Source of the DNA: Cytobacillus oceanisediminis 2691
Lineage (GTDB): Bacteria > Bacillota > Bacilli > Bacillales > Cytobacillaceae
Length of the DNA stretch: 64,000 bases
Assembly: GCF_007678455.1 (NCBI RefSeq)
Contig: NZ_VEEP01000008.1
Coordinates: 97,942-161,941, forward strand
Reading direction: 5' to 3'
Positions 46,269 through 54,918 of the stretch are shown here, piece by piece. The notes beneath the pieces were generated by a model that was not told the origin of the DNA, searched no databases, and worked only from the letters and a program-made list of their open reading frames with translations. Each line of letters opens with the position of its first letter. Position 1 is the stretch's first letter. Both the position numbers and the translations under genes were made by a program.

Positions 46269-46934
46269 ATGGAAAAAGAAAGGCAGGTACTTGTCGTGTT
46301 CCCTCATCCTGATGATGAGGCATTTGGTGTTTCAGGAACAATCGCATCCCATGTCAATATGGGTACACCTGTTACATATGCGTGTTTGACACTTGGACAG
46401 ATGGGACGAAATATGGGAAATCCGCCATTCGCAAACAGGGAAACCCTTCCTGCAATCCGTGAGCAAGAATTAGACAACGCAGCACGGGCTATGGGCATCA
46501 ACGATTTGCGGAAGCTTGGATTCCGTGACAAAACGGTTGAGTTCGAGGATGAAAATATGCTGACAAACCTTATGTCCTCACTGATTGCTGAATTGAACCC
46601 TTCACTCGTCATCACATTCTACCCTGGCTATTCCGTACACCCGGACCACGAGGCAACAGGTGCAGCAGTGGTGCGCGCAGTAGAGAAAATCCCTGAAGCA
46701 GACCGGCCAAAACTGCATTGCGTAGCGTTCTCGCGCAACTGTGTTGAAGAGCTCGGTGAACCGGATATCGTCCATAATATCAGCGCCGTTGCCGATATCA
46801 AGCTGGATGCTATTCGTGCCCACCGCTCGCAAACCGAGCTGATGCTTGAGAATATGGCGGAAAAGCTGAAAGAGAAAGATCCACAAACGATGGCGTGGCT
46901 CAATAATGAACGCTTTTGGACCTATAAATTTTAA
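46269..46934 (+). CDS. bshB2: Bacillithiol biosynthesis deacetylase BshB2
   Basis: A 221-residue LmbE-family zinc deacetylase that removes the acetyl group from GlcNAc-malate in bacillithiol synthesis. Zinc-binding HPDDEAFG at residues 13-20 and the second ligand in GYSVHPDHEATGAAVVRAV. Cotranscribed with yojF. An AAAGGAGAG site precedes the ATG. Paralogue BshB1 is expected elsewhere in the genome. Confidence 0.93.
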   Translation: MEKERQVLVVFPHPDDEAFGVSGTIASHVNMGTPVTYACLTLGQMGRNMGNPPFANRETLPAIREQELDNAARAMGINDLRKLGFRDKTVEFEDENMLTNLMSSLIAELNPSLVITFYPGYSVHPDHEATGAAVVRAVEKIPEADRPKLHCVAFSRNCVEELGEPDIVHNISAVADIKLDAIRAHRSQTELMLENMAEKLKEKDPQTMAWLNNERFWTYKF

Positions 46935-46959
46935 TCCACCTGTTTCAGGTGGATTTTTT
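46934..46959 (+). terminator. Terminator of bshB2
   Basis: ATCCACCTG and CAGGTGGAT with TTT loop and a T run. Confidence 0.88.
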
Positions 46960-47329
46960 ATTTTCTTTCATATACTCCTTCAATCATCAGGCCTTTCACG
47001 AACACCACTTCCTCGGCAGGCTCTCCTTTGATTTTCCACACTGATTCCTTGAATCCAAGGAATTTGCTGTTGTTTGTCTTGCCGATCAACCTGTCGATTT
47101 CGAAATTCCGTTCCCCATTATGATAAAATTTCTGATACGTTTCATAGCCGGTATGGAATTCCTGGTCCTTAAAGATCAGGACCCCGTTTGTTTTGCTGGT
47201 ATACACATCAAGGTTCACATCATAGAAGTAAAGGCCAGCGATTAACAAGACCGGAGCAAGAATCAATACCCATCTCTTCTTTTTCTGGAACAAGCAACCA
47301 CTTCCCTCTTTTTTAAAATTTTCAGTCAC
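46958..47329 (-). CDS. Small membrane-anchored protein of unknown function
   Basis: 123 residues, not recognised. An N-terminal basic stretch (QKKKRW) is followed by one hydrophobic segment (about 20-37) and a C-terminal outside domain rich in Phe, Tyr, Lys and Glu (VYTSKTNGVLIFKDQEFH, then LMIEGVYERK). The topology suggests a single-pass protein with its domain outside the membrane. It is convergent with bshB2 and divergent from the ABC exporter operon, whose first TetR operator lies about 60 nt upstream of it. Confidence 0.65.
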   Translation of the reverse strand: MTENFKKEGSGCLFQKKKRWVLILAPVLLIAGLYFYDVNLDVYTSKTNGVLIFKDQEFHTGYETYQKFYHNGERNFEIDRLIGKTNNSKFLGFKESVWKIKGEPAEEVVFVKGLMIEGVYERK

Positions 47330-47388
47330 TTCCTATAATAGCATATTACCCTGGCTTCAATTAAAATTGTCGGATTATAAGTTAATTT

Positions 47389-47404
47389 GTGAGTGATTAC
47401 TCAC
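47389..47404. promoter_or_regulatory. TetR operator candidate, copy 1
   Basis: GTGAGTGATTACTCAC, an inverted repeat with 6-bp arms. The identical sequence recurs 49 bp downstream. Confidence 0.75.
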
Positions 47405-47437
47405 TATACAAATTTATGTGAATGCGTTATGCTCTTA

Positions 47438-47453
47438 GTGAGTGATTACTCAC
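47438..47453. promoter_or_regulatory. TetR operator candidate, copy 2
   Basis: GTGAGTGATTACTCAC again, here with A and T extending the palindrome on each side, ending 24 nt before the ABC transporter start. Likely bound by the TetR regulator encoded third in the operon. Confidence 0.8.
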
Positions 47454-47477
47454 TTCTAAAAAGGAAGGTGAACTCAA

Positions 47478-48200
47478 ATGATTGTTTCGATAAAAAACGT
47501 AAGTAAACGTTACGGTACTCATGAAGTCTTAAAAGATCTCAATCTCGAGATTGAAAGCGGGGAAATCTTTGGACTGCTGGGTCCCTCAGGTGCTGGAAAA
47601 ACCACTCTTGTCAGGCAGCTCGTCGGACTGGAAACACCGACTGAAGGCGAAAACTATCTTTTCGGTGAAAAAATGCCATCATTGCAGCTGATTGAAAGAA
47701 TTGGCTATATGGCTCAATCCGACGCGCTTTATACCGAATTATCCGCTAAGGAAAACCTTGAATTCTTCGCTTCATTGTTCGGCCTGAAAGGTGCGCAGCG
47801 AAAAAAGCGAATTCTGGAAGTGATGGAGCTGGTGGACTTGTCCGACCATCTTAACAAACTGGTAACCAATTACTCTGGCGGCATGAAGCGGCGCCTCTCC
47901 CTTGCTGCTGCATTGCTGCATGAGCCTGAACTGCTGATCCTCGATGAGCCGACTGTCGGGATCGACCCAGTTCTCCGCCAGAGCATTTGGTCAGGATTTT
48001 ATGATTTGAAAAACAGCGGAAAGACGCTGATTGTCACAACACATGTCATGGATGAAGCAGAGAAATGCGACAGACTGGGACTGATCCGCGACGGAAAACT
48101 GATTGCAGTCGGCACTCCTGCCGAGTTGAAGGAAAAAACCGGTTCAGCCAGTGTCGAGGAAGCATTTTTAGCATACGGAGGTGTCCAGCTTGCGAATTAG
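47478..48200 (+). CDS. ABC transporter ATP-binding protein
   Basis: A 240-residue ATPase of an ABC-2 exporter. Walker [10 protein letters not shown] (35-43), signature [12 protein letters not shown], Walker [14 protein letters not shown], and switch His in [13 protein letters not shown]. First gene of a three-gene operon with its permease (overlapping) and a TetR regulator; two identical operators sit just upstream. Substrate unknown, export of a drug or lipid-like compound is the usual role. Confidence 0.93.
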   Translation: MIVSIKNVSKRYGTHEVLKDLNLEIESGEIFGLLGPSGAGKTTLVRQLVGLETPTEGENYLFGEKMPSLQLIERIGYMAQSDALYTELSAKENLEFFASLFGLKGAQRKKRILEVMELVDLSDHLNKLVTNYSGGMKRRLSLAAALLHEPELLILDEPTVGIDPVLRQSIWSGFYDLKNSGKTLIVTTHVMDEAEKCDRLGLIRDGKLIAVGTPAELKEKTGSASVEEAFLAYGGVQLAN

Positions 48201-49221
48201 AGCTCTGGCAATCAGGATTATCCGGCAATTTCTGAGGGATAAAAGGACGCTTGCGATGATGCTCGTCGCTCCTCTATTGATCTTGACGATGCTCCATCTT
48301 GTATTTAATGGCGAAAACTATATTCCCAAGGTCGGTTTGGTCAATACCCCTGATACAATCATTAACAAACTGGATTTAAAAGATGTCAAAATGACAGAAT
48401 ATGACTCTGAAAAAATTGCGAAAGAAGCCGCCCTCGACCATACTCTTGACGGATATGTTGTATTTGAAGGTCCAATGGTAGATAAAATTGTGCTTGAAGG
48501 AAGTGACCCATCCGTTAACGGTGCTTTTATGAAGTGGTTCCAACAGGCTGCCAAGCAGCTAATGCCTTCACAAGGTAACCCTGAATTGAACACTGAATAC
48601 CTGCACGGATCGGAGGATATGGGACAATTTGATTATTTTGGGCCTGTATTGCTTGGATTCTTTGCCTTCTTCTTTGTATTCATTATTTCCGGGATTTCAT
48701 TTTTGCGGGAGAGAACGAGCGGCACCCTTGAAAAATTGCTGTCGAGTCCATTGAGGAAATGGGAGATTGTTGTCGGCTATATTCTTGGATTTGGGCTGTT
48801 CACCTTGCTGCAGGCTACCTTGATCGCCTGGTATGCGATTTACATTCTCGGAATGCTGATGGAAGGCTCGTTCATCTATGTACTGCTGATAACGCTGATG
48901 CTTTCCATGACGGCACTGACACTCGGGACACTGCTGTCGGCGTTCGCGAACAACGAGTTCCAGATGATCCAGTTCATCCCGATCATCATCGTGCCGCAGT
49001 TTTTCTTCTCCGGCCTGATCAATCTTGAGACGATTTCCGATTGGCTGAGCTGGCTCGGACCGATCACACCGCTCTATTATGCTGCTGATGCGTTGCGTGA
49101 TATTATGGTGAGAGGATACGGATGGGATGCTATCTACGTGAATATGCTGATGCTTGCCGGGTTCTCTGCTCTGTTCATGTTCCTGAATATTTTAGCGCTG
49201 CGAAAGCACCGCGCAGTCTAA
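48190..49221 (+). CDS. ABC-2 type permease
   Basis: About 343 residues with one N-terminal and five C-terminal hydrophobic segments separated by a large outside domain (about 45-160), and the ABC-2 pattern SFLRERTSGTLEKLLSSPLRKWEIVVGY reduced here to its core RERTSGTLEKLL. I prefer the TTG at 48190 because GGAGG lies 8 nt before it; GTG 48181 is possible. Overlaps the ATPase gene, indicating translational coupling. Confidence 0.9.
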   Translation: MRIRALAIRIIRQFLRDKRTLAMMLVAPLLILTMLHLVFNGENYIPKVGLVNTPDTIINKLDLKDVKMTEYDSEKIAKEAALDHTLDGYVVFEGPMVDKIVLEGSDPSVNGAFMKWFQQAAKQLMPSQGNPELNTEYLHGSEDMGQFDYFGPVLLGFFAFFFVFIISGISFLRERTSGTLEKLLSSPLRKWEIVVGYILGFGLFTLLQATLIAWYAIYILGMLMEGSFIYVLLITLMLSMTALTLGTLLSAFANNEFQMIQFIPIIIVPQFFFSGLINLETISDWLSWLGPITPLYYAADALRDIMVRGYGWDAIYVNMLMLAGFSALFMFLNILALRKHRAV

Positions 49222-49243
49222 ACACCAGCGAAAGGAGTAAACA

Positions 49244-49900
49244 ATGACAGATCCAGAATTAACAATAGATGAGTTGATGGACGGAGAAGAGCTGACAGAT
49301 AAGCAGAAGAAGATTATCGTCTCTGCGATTGAATCCTTCGCCGAAAAAGGATTTTCAGCTACATCAACCAGCGAAATCGCCAAAAAGGCAGGCGTAGCGG
49401 AAGGAACGATCTTCAGGCATTATAAAACGAAAAAGGAGTTGCTGCTGGCGATTGTTTCACCAGTAATGGCAAAGTTCGTGGCTCCTTTTATCATAAAAGA
49501 TTTAAAAAAGATCCTTCATCAGGATTACGAACATTTTGAAGACTTCCTTACAGCAATGCTTATGAATCGCCGTGATTTCCTTGTCAAAAACCTTGCTACC
49601 GTTAAAATTCTGGTGCAGGAAATTCCGTTCCACCCTGAATTGAAGGAATTATTCAAGGAACATATCGCCCTTAAAGTATATGCCCAATTCGAAAGGCTTG
49701 TTGAGCATTATCAGGCTAAAGGCCAAATTATTGATATTCCAGCCTACAGTGTATTCAGGATGACGTTTTCCTCTATCTTCGGCTATTTGATTGCACGCTA
49801 TATGATTCTGCCCGAAGCAGACTGGGACGATGAAGCAGAAACAGAACGGACAATCCAGTTCATCATGCATGGATTGGCAGGACCAAACAGTAAGAATTGA
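49244..49900 (+). CDS. TetR family regulator of the ABC exporter
   Basis: A 218-residue repressor. The N-terminal helix-turn-helix is STSEIAKKAGVAEGTIFRHY followed by KTKKELLLAI, typical of TetR; the remaining part is an all-helical ligand domain. Third gene of the exporter operon and the probable reader of the two identical palindromes at 47389 and 47438, which would give autoregulation. Ligand unknown. An AAAGGAG site precedes the ATG. Confidence 0.92.
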   Translation: MTDPELTIDELMDGEELTDKQKKIIVSAIESFAEKGFSATSTSEIAKKAGVAEGTIFRHYKTKKELLLAIVSPVMAKFVAPFIIKDLKKILHQDYEHFEDFLTAMLMNRRDFLVKNLATVKILVQEIPFHPELKELFKEHIALKVYAQFERLVEHYQAKGQIIDIPAYSVFRMTFSSIFGYLIARYMILPEADWDDEAETERTIQFIMHGLAGPNSKN

Positions 49901-49927
49901 ACCGGGTGTGGGTGCCCGGTTTATTTA
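49901..49927 (+). terminator. Terminator of the exporter operon
   Basis: ACCGGG and CCCGGT around TGTGGGTG, followed by TTTATTT. Confidence 0.75.
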
Positions 49928-50070
49928 ATTGGAAAAAATCACGGAAAATTACCAGTTCGCCAATAAATTTTGATTTTCGCCAATAAACCAGTGAAAATCG
50001 CCAATAAAAAAATTTTTTCGCCAATAAAGTTGTGAACTTCGCCAATAAAACTCGATTTTCGCCAATAAAA
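49928..50070 (+). repeat. 21-bp keyword array (CGCCAATAAA type) with boundary hairpin
   Basis: Six identical CGCCAATAAA copies start at 49959, 49979, 50000, 50020, 50041 and 50061 (steps 20, 21, 20, 21, 20) with five different 10- or 11-nt spacers, several ending in TTTT. The array opens with a 31-nt imperfect hairpin (49928-49958, AATTGG..CCAGTT, with AAAAAATCACGG inside). That hairpin resembles those bordering the CGCGGAAT arrays at 11942 and 60530. Confidence 0.9.
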
Positions 50071-50125
50071 TGATTAGCGCCTTTATAATAGGAAGTTAAA
50101 ACTCTCCTTTCTCCCCAAAAAAGAA

Positions 50126-50151
50126 AAGAAGCACCGTTTTAAGTGCTTCTT
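50126..50151 (-). terminator. Terminator of the aldose-dehydrogenase-like gene
   Basis: AAGAAGCAC and GTGCTTCTT form a stem; on the minus strand a T-rich run follows. Confidence 0.85.
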
Positions 50152-50161
50152 CTGTACAATT

Positions 50162-51259
50162 TTAACGCAATTCTTCAAGTTTAACGCGATATAGTTTGTC
50201 ATCGCCCTCACTTGGGGTGCCGCGGCCGTCTGTATTATTGCTGATAAAATACAGATACTCCCCATCCGCCATTACGTCCCTGATCCGGCCGACTCCCGTA
50301 ATGACCTCTTTCGTCGTTTTTGCAGCTGGATCGAATTCACGGAGTGCATTGCCTCTTAAGGTTGCGACATATAGCTTGCCCTCGTTCGCTGCCATGCCGG
50401 ATGGTGCCCATGTATTGCTGCCAGACTGAAAAATGGGTGTTTCCATGCCCTGCTTTGTATTATCACCGGTAATTTCCGGCCAGCCGTAGTTTTTTCCTGC
50501 TTCAATCCGATTGATTTCATCATGAGCGGAAGGCCCGTGCTCGCTGGCAAACATCGTTCCATCCTCCGACCAGGCGATTCCCTGAGGATTGCGGTGGCCG
50601 TAGCTGTATACGTATGAATTTTTGTACGGATTATCTTCGGGAAAAGACCCATCAAGGTTCATCCGCAGAATTTTTCCGCCGAGCGAGGTTAAATCCTGAG
50701 CGATTTCCGGGTTTGTTGCAGCGTCCCCTGCTGTGGCATATAATTTTCCGTCCGGACCGATTTTCAGTCTGCCGCCATGATGGAAGCGTCCGCTCGGGAT
50801 GTTATCGAGCAACAACTTCCCTTCCGTCCATTCATCATTTTTCAAAGTTAGCTCGACAATCCGATTGAACTGGCCGGTGCCATTCTTGTATGTGTAGTAG
50901 GCAAATGCCTTCTGCGATTGCTCGAAATCCGGTGCCAGGACAAATCCAAGCAAACCGGCTTCAGCTGCCTGTGATAAGTCCTTTTTCAATGAAACATTTT
51001 GTCGTGTCATGTTTTCACCAGATACTTTTACAATCGAGCCAGGACGCTCACTGAGGTAAAAGGTTTCCCCGCTTTTACTGATCGACCACGGCACTTGCAA
51101 ATTTTCCGCCACAACCTCAAGCCCGCCAATCTGCTCCACCGCTTCCTCGTCCGCTTGATTTTTATTCGCTTCTCCGGCAGGCTTTGTTTCTTCGTCACTG
51201 CCTGTACATCCTGATAAAACCATCAGCATCATCAGCAGCACATACAAGATTCTTTTCAT
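50162..51259 (-). CDS. Lipoprotein with soluble-aldose/sorbosone dehydrogenase-like propeller
   Basis: A 365-residue lipoprotein: signal MKRILYVLLMMLMVLSGC with lipid-modified C18, an acidic linker, then a six-bladed beta-propeller of the PQQ-dependent soluble glucose dehydrogenase/YliI family. Conserved pieces: LGFVLAPDFEQ, RFHHGGRLKIGPDGKLYATA, YSYGHRNPQGIAW, EHGPSAHDEINRIEAGKNYG. Most family members outside Gram-negatives have no proven PQQ dependence, so the substrate is open. 20 nt after the HAD phosphatase gene on the same strand, so probably cotranscribed. Confidence 0.88.
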   Translation of the reverse strand: MKRILYVLLMMLMVLSGCTGSDEETKPAGEANKNQADEEAVEQIGGLEVVAENLQVPWSISKSGETFYLSERPGSIVKVSGENMTRQNVSLKKDLSQAAEAGLLGFVLAPDFEQSQKAFAYYTYKNGTGQFNRIVELTLKNDEWTEGKLLLDNIPSGRFHHGGRLKIGPDGKLYATAGDAATNPEIAQDLTSLGGKILRMNLDGSFPEDNPYKNSYVYSYGHRNPQGIAWSEDGTMFASEHGPSAHDEINRIEAGKNYGWPEITGDNTKQGMETPIFQSGSNTWAPSGMAANEGKLYVATLRGNALREFDPAAKTTKEVITGVGRIRDVMADGEYLYFISNNTDGRGTPSEGDDKLYRVKLEELR

Positions 51260-51279
51260 GACACCAGTCCTTTCTTAAA

Positions 51280-52140
51280 TCAGTCTGCCAACACACTCAT
51301 AATCGCCTTTCCTACACCGCTCTCTTCATTCGTCAATGTCACTTCGCCGCATATGACTTTGATTTCTTCAGCTGCATTGCCCATTGCGACCGGTTTCCCG
51401 ACTTTTTCAAGCATCGACACATCATTGAAATTATCTCCGAGGGCCATCGTTTCTTCGAGACTGATCCCTCTTGATTGAACGAATTTTTCAAGAGCGATGC
51501 CTTTTTGGGCGTCAAGGCTTGTGATTTCGATATTCTCCCGTCCGGATGAACTTACTGCTAATCCGGCAATTTCCTTCAAACCAGACCTAGCAGCACCAAG
51601 CTTGGCATCATCGAGAGAAAAAGCCAGAAGTTTGTATATTTCGTATTGGTCATCCTTGAATAACTGGTCATATTGATCAATCTTTGTAATCAGTCCTTTA
51701 TGCATCCTTTCCTCAGCCGCAGCGGCAATCTGCTCGATTGGCACTTCTGGATTGGCTGTTGAAAAAATATCGGCGATGATCGAGACCGCTTTATCTTCGT
51801 CTTCCGTGAATGTTCCTTTGTTTGTATACACCTCGAAATAGACACCGTTTTCTACAAGACGCAGTGCAGCCTGACGGGCCTTTGCCTTTTCCAGTGGATT
51901 CGAGGCAACAACCTCGCCTGCTTCCGAACGGACCTCTGCACCATTCACACAGATCATCGGCAGCTTAAGTCCTGCTTCCTCCACTACGAATCTTGCCTCC
52001 TGGTAAGAGCGCCCGGTCGCGACAACTACCTCGACCCCCTGCTCCTTCGCTTTTAAAATCGCTTCGCGGTTTTCAGGTGTAATCTCCTGGGTTGCCGTCA
52101 ATAATGTTCCATCCATATCAGTTGCTATGCACTTAATCAT
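51280..52140 (-). CDS. Cof-type HAD family phosphatase
   Basis: A 286-residue sugar-phosphatase-type HAD hydrolase. Motif I DMDGTLLT with nucleophile Asp and acid/base Asp, motif II VATGRSYQEA, cap of the C2B type, motif III Lys in the C-terminal half and motif IV GDNFNDVSMLE. Substrate unknown; the neighbouring glucoside uptake cluster is divergent and could supply sugar phosphates. First gene of a likely two-gene operon. Confidence 0.92.
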   Translation of the reverse strand: MIKCIATDMDGTLLTATQEITPENREAILKAKEQGVEVVVATGRSYQEARFVVEEAGLKLPMICVNGAEVRSEAGEVVASNPLEKAKARQAALRLVENGVYFEVYTNKGTFTEDEDKAVSIIADIFSTANPEVPIEQIAAAAEERMHKGLITKIDQYDQLFKDDQYEIYKLLAFSLDDAKLGAARSGLKEIAGLAVSSSGRENIEITSLDAQKGIALEKFVQSRGISLEETMALGDNFNDVSMLEKVGKPVAMGNAAEEIKVICGEVTLTNEESGVGKAIMSVLAD

Positions 52141-52335
52141 GTCTTCACCTTCTGCTATTATTTTTCAGTATTATCATCCATGATAGACCTTCAAACCCAC
52201 CACAAGCAAATAATACGTGTATATACATCATGCTATGCTTTAATCCCCAGCTATCTAACTTTTTTGCAAACTTAAATTCTCTGAAACTTTCATATTGTCA
52301 TCGTGAAAATCATATGCTATTATGTAGCCACAAGC

Positions 52336-52349
52336 TGCAATCGTTTGCA
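52336..52349. promoter_or_regulatory. LacI-family operator candidate
   Basis: TGCAATCGTTTGCA, an almost perfect palindrome of the LacI/MalR type. Further TGCAAAC or GTTTGCA half-sites lie at about 52265, 52399 and 52483 in the same divergent gap (52141-52546). The likely binder is the LacI protein at 55764. Confidence 0.65.
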
Positions 52350-52481
52350 TACAAGGGCATCACTCTTCTACTTTTGCCAAAAAGTCCAATAACGCTAATG
52401 TTTGCAGACTTTTTACCCTTTTATGTAAGCGTTTTTAAGGTGTTGTATATTATCAATATCTTCCTAGAATCTATGCAAAAT

Positions 52482-52497
52482 ATGCAAACGCTTTCGG
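52482..52497 (+). promoter_or_regulatory. cre/LacI-type site near the binding-protein gene
   Basis: ATGCAAACGCTTTCGG matches the cre core (two differences) and shares the TGCAAACG half with the palindrome at 52336. It could be bound by CcpA, by the local LacI regulator, or by both. Confidence 0.55.
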
Positions 52498-52546
52498 AAC
52501 GCAGGTATTGCACGCAAAAAACAAAATATTTGGGGGTATCTCAGCA

Positions 52547-53851
52547 ATGAAAGCAAAAAAGCTATTTCCAGCAGTTCTTTCTCTTGGGCTTTTAGTTGGC
52601 GGCGGACTGGCAGGATGTTCATCAGATGATGACGCGAAAAAATCAGGAGATGGCGGCGGCGACCAGGTTACCGTTGACATTTTCCAATTCAAGGTAGAAT
52701 TCAAGGATCAGTTCGAAGACCTTGCAAAAGCTTATGAAGATGCACACAAGGACGTAGACATCAACATAACAACTGTTGGCGGCGGCGAAGATTACGGTGC
52801 AGCACTTAAATCCAAGTTCGCTTCAGGCAATGAACCTACCATCTACAACGTTGGCGGACCACAGGACGTTGCAGACTGGGAAGATAAGCTGGCAGACCTT
52901 TCTGACACAGCTGCTGCAAAGGCTGCTCTAAGCGGAACTCTTGAAGGCGTAACGAAAGATGACAAAGTACTTGGACTTCCATACAACCAGGAAGGCTATG
53001 GCTTCATCTATAATAAAAGCATTTTTGAAAAAGCAGGGATCGATCCTAAGAGCATCACAAGCTACAGTGCTCTAGAAGAAGCGGTTAAGACACTTGACAG
53101 CAAGAAGAAAGATCTTGGTCTGACATCTGTATTCGCTCTACCTGCAAAAGAAACCTGGGTAACAGGACTTCACCTTTCAAACGTGTTCCTGGCACCTGAA
53201 TTTGACCAGAACGTAATCAACGCATTCAATGCGAAGGAAGTCACTTTCAAGCATGGCGATGCGTTCAAGAAGATTCTTGACCTGCAAAACAAATATTCTG
53301 ACCAGCCTACTGTAAGCCTCGACTATGCTAAGCAAGTTGAAGAATTATTCTCTACTGGCAAAGCAGCGATCATTCAGCAAGGTAACTGGGTATCTGGTTC
53401 AATCGCTGGAATCGACGAAGAGCTTGCTAACAGCGGCGTAGGAATCCTTCCTATTCCAGTTGAAGGCTACAAAGAAGATTCAATCCCGGTTGGCGTGCCA
53501 ATGTACTGGGCTGTAAACAGCAACAAGGATGACAAAGAAGTAGCAGCAGCTAAGGAATTCTTAGACTGGCTATATACTTCTGAAGAAGGAAAAACTGCTG
53601 TAATCGAAGATTTCAAATTCATACCAGCATATGAAGGATACGACGCTGGCAAGATCTCTGACCCTCTTGCAAAAGAAATCTATGAATACTCTTCAGCTGG
53701 CAAGACTTTGGCTTGGACATTCATGGGTTACCCAACTGGCTGGGGACAAGAAAAGCTTGGTGTCAACATCCAGAAGTATGTAAGCGGTGAAATGAGCTGG
53801 GATGAACTAGTAAAAGAGTCTTCCAAAGCTTGGGCAGACGCTCGTAAATAA
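52547..53851 (+). CDS. Sugar ABC transporter substrate-binding lipoprotein
   Basis: A 434-residue family 1 solute-binding protein. Lipoprotein signal ends in GLAGC (C24), followed by an acidic linker and the mature domain. Pieces such as GLPYNQEGYGFIYNKSIFEKAG and AAIIQQGNWV are typical of sugar binders; W-rich C-terminus (TLAWTFMGYPTGW). I chose the ATG at 52547 after GGGGGT; the frame is open from TTG 52508. First gene of the uptake cluster; the GH13 neighbour suggests malto- or other alpha-gluco-oligosaccharides as ligand. Confidence 0.92.
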   Translation: MKAKKLFPAVLSLGLLVGGGLAGCSSDDDAKKSGDGGGDQVTVDIFQFKVEFKDQFEDLAKAYEDAHKDVDINITTVGGGEDYGAALKSKFASGNEPTIYNVGGPQDVADWEDKLADLSDTAAAKAALSGTLEGVTKDDKVLGLPYNQEGYGFIYNKSIFEKAGIDPKSITSYSALEEAVKTLDSKKKDLGLTSVFALPAKETWVTGLHLSNVFLAPEFDQNVINAFNAKEVTFKHGDAFKKILDLQNKYSDQPTVSLDYAKQVEELFSTGKAAIIQQGNWVSGSIAGIDEELANSGVGILPIPVEGYKEDSIPVGVPMYWAVNSNKDDKEVAAAKEFLDWLYTSEEGKTAVIEDFKFIPAYEGYDAGKISDPLAKEIYEYSSAGKTLAWTFMGYPTGWGQEKLGVNIQKYVSGEMSWDELVKESSKAWADARK

Positions 53852-53869
53852 TAGCTTTTCATCAGAGAA

Positions 53870-53911
53870 GGAAACAGAACGGCCGCGGCTGTTTTGTTTC
53901 CTATCTTTTTT
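53870..53911 (+). terminator. Intra-operon hairpin 1 after the binding protein
   Basis: GGAAACAGAACGG and CTGTTTTGTTTCC pair and are followed by TATCTTTTTT, so partial termination is likely. Confidence 0.7.
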
Positions 53912-53945
53912 CTGGGAGGCTATCGCTCCGCCGCTGATTTTTGCG

Positions 53946-53985
53946 GAATTATGAAAAAGCCCTGCTGCTGGTTTTTTCATAATTC
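53946..53985 (+). other. Intra-operon hairpin 2 upstream of the permeases
   Basis: GAATTATGAAAAA and TTTTTTCATAATTC form a long AT-rich stem. With hairpin 1 it may lower permease expression relative to the binding protein. Confidence 0.55.
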
Positions 53986-54057
53986 TTCTGCAGCGCTATT
54001 GGAGCATCATTTATTTAAATTAGATTATTACACCATTAAGAATAGGAGGATTTACAG

Positions 54058-54918
54058 ATGCGCAACCGGAATCTTTGGTACTGGCTTTTCCTTGCTCCAG
54101 CTTTGCTTGCCCTGGCTGTGGTGGTTCTTCTGCCGCTGGCTTACGGCGTTTATTACTCATTTACAGACTGGAATGGGATTAAGACCCCATCTTTTGTAGG
54201 TCTAGAACATTATAAAGCACTATTTGCTGAAGAAGAATTCAGGGATGCCCTGTGGTTCACTACAAAATTCACTGTTGTTTCTGTGTTCCTGATCAACTTT
54301 TTTGGACTTTCCCTGGCTTTGCTGGTTACACAGAAATTCAGGACAAACAATATCCTGCGAACAATTTTCTTCATGCCGAACCTGATCGGCGGATTGATCC
54401 TTGGATTCATCTGGCAGTTCATTTTCACAAAGGTTTTCGCCAGCATTGGTGAATTGATCGGTGTGGAAGGACTCCAGGGCTGGCTGTCGACTGAAACGAC
54501 CGGCTTCTGGGCAATGGCAATTTTAATGAGCTGGCAAATGGCCGGTTACATCATGGTCATCTATATCTCATTCCTTGAAGGCGTGCCGCAGGAATTGCTT
54601 GAGGCAGCTGAAATTGACGGTGCGAACAGCTTCCAGCGCTTTTACCATGTCACGTTCCCGCTGGTCATGCCGGCATTCACGGTCAGCTTGTTCCTGACCC
54701 TTTCCAACTCTTTCAAGCTTTATGACCAGAACCTGTCGCTTACTGGCGGAGGTCCTTACAACTCCACCCAGATGGTCGCAATGGAAATTTTCAAGACGGC
54801 GTTCGTCGAAAACGCCATGGCTTTCGCACAGGCAAAAGCAGTCATCTTCTTCCTGATCGTCGCGGCCATTTCGTTGACACAGGTGTATATCAATAAGAAA
54901 CGGGAGGTCGAGATGTAA
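54058..54918 (+). CDS. Sugar ABC transporter permease (MalF type)
   Basis: A 286-residue inner-membrane permease with six hydrophobic segments and the EAA loop EGVPQELLEAAEIDGANSFQ (ATPase contact site). N-terminus NLWYWLFLAPALLALAVVVL. Preceded by a GGAGG site; overlaps the next permease gene by one base (TAATG). Pairs with the MalG-type permease. No ATPase gene is in the cluster, so a shared MsmX-like ATPase encoded elsewhere probably powers it. Confidence 0.93.
   Translation: MRNRNLWYWLFLAPALLALAVVVLLPLAYGVYYSFTDWNGIKTPSFVGLEHYKALFAEEEFRDALWFTTKFTVVSVFLINFFGLSLALLVTQKFRTNNILRTIFFMPNLIGGLILGFIWQFIFTKVFASIGELIGVEGLQGWLSTETTGFWAMAILMSWQMAGYIMVIYISFLEGVPQELLEAAEIDGANSFQRFYHVTFPLVMPAFTVSLFLTLSNSFKLYDQNLSLTGGGPYNSTQMVAMEIFKTAFVENAMAFAQAKAVIFFLIVAAISLTQVYINKKREVEM

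Noticed and set aside
49959-50070. CRISPR-like array because of unique spacers
   Set aside because: Repeat (10 bp) and spacer (10-11 bp) are far too short, and no cas genes are present.
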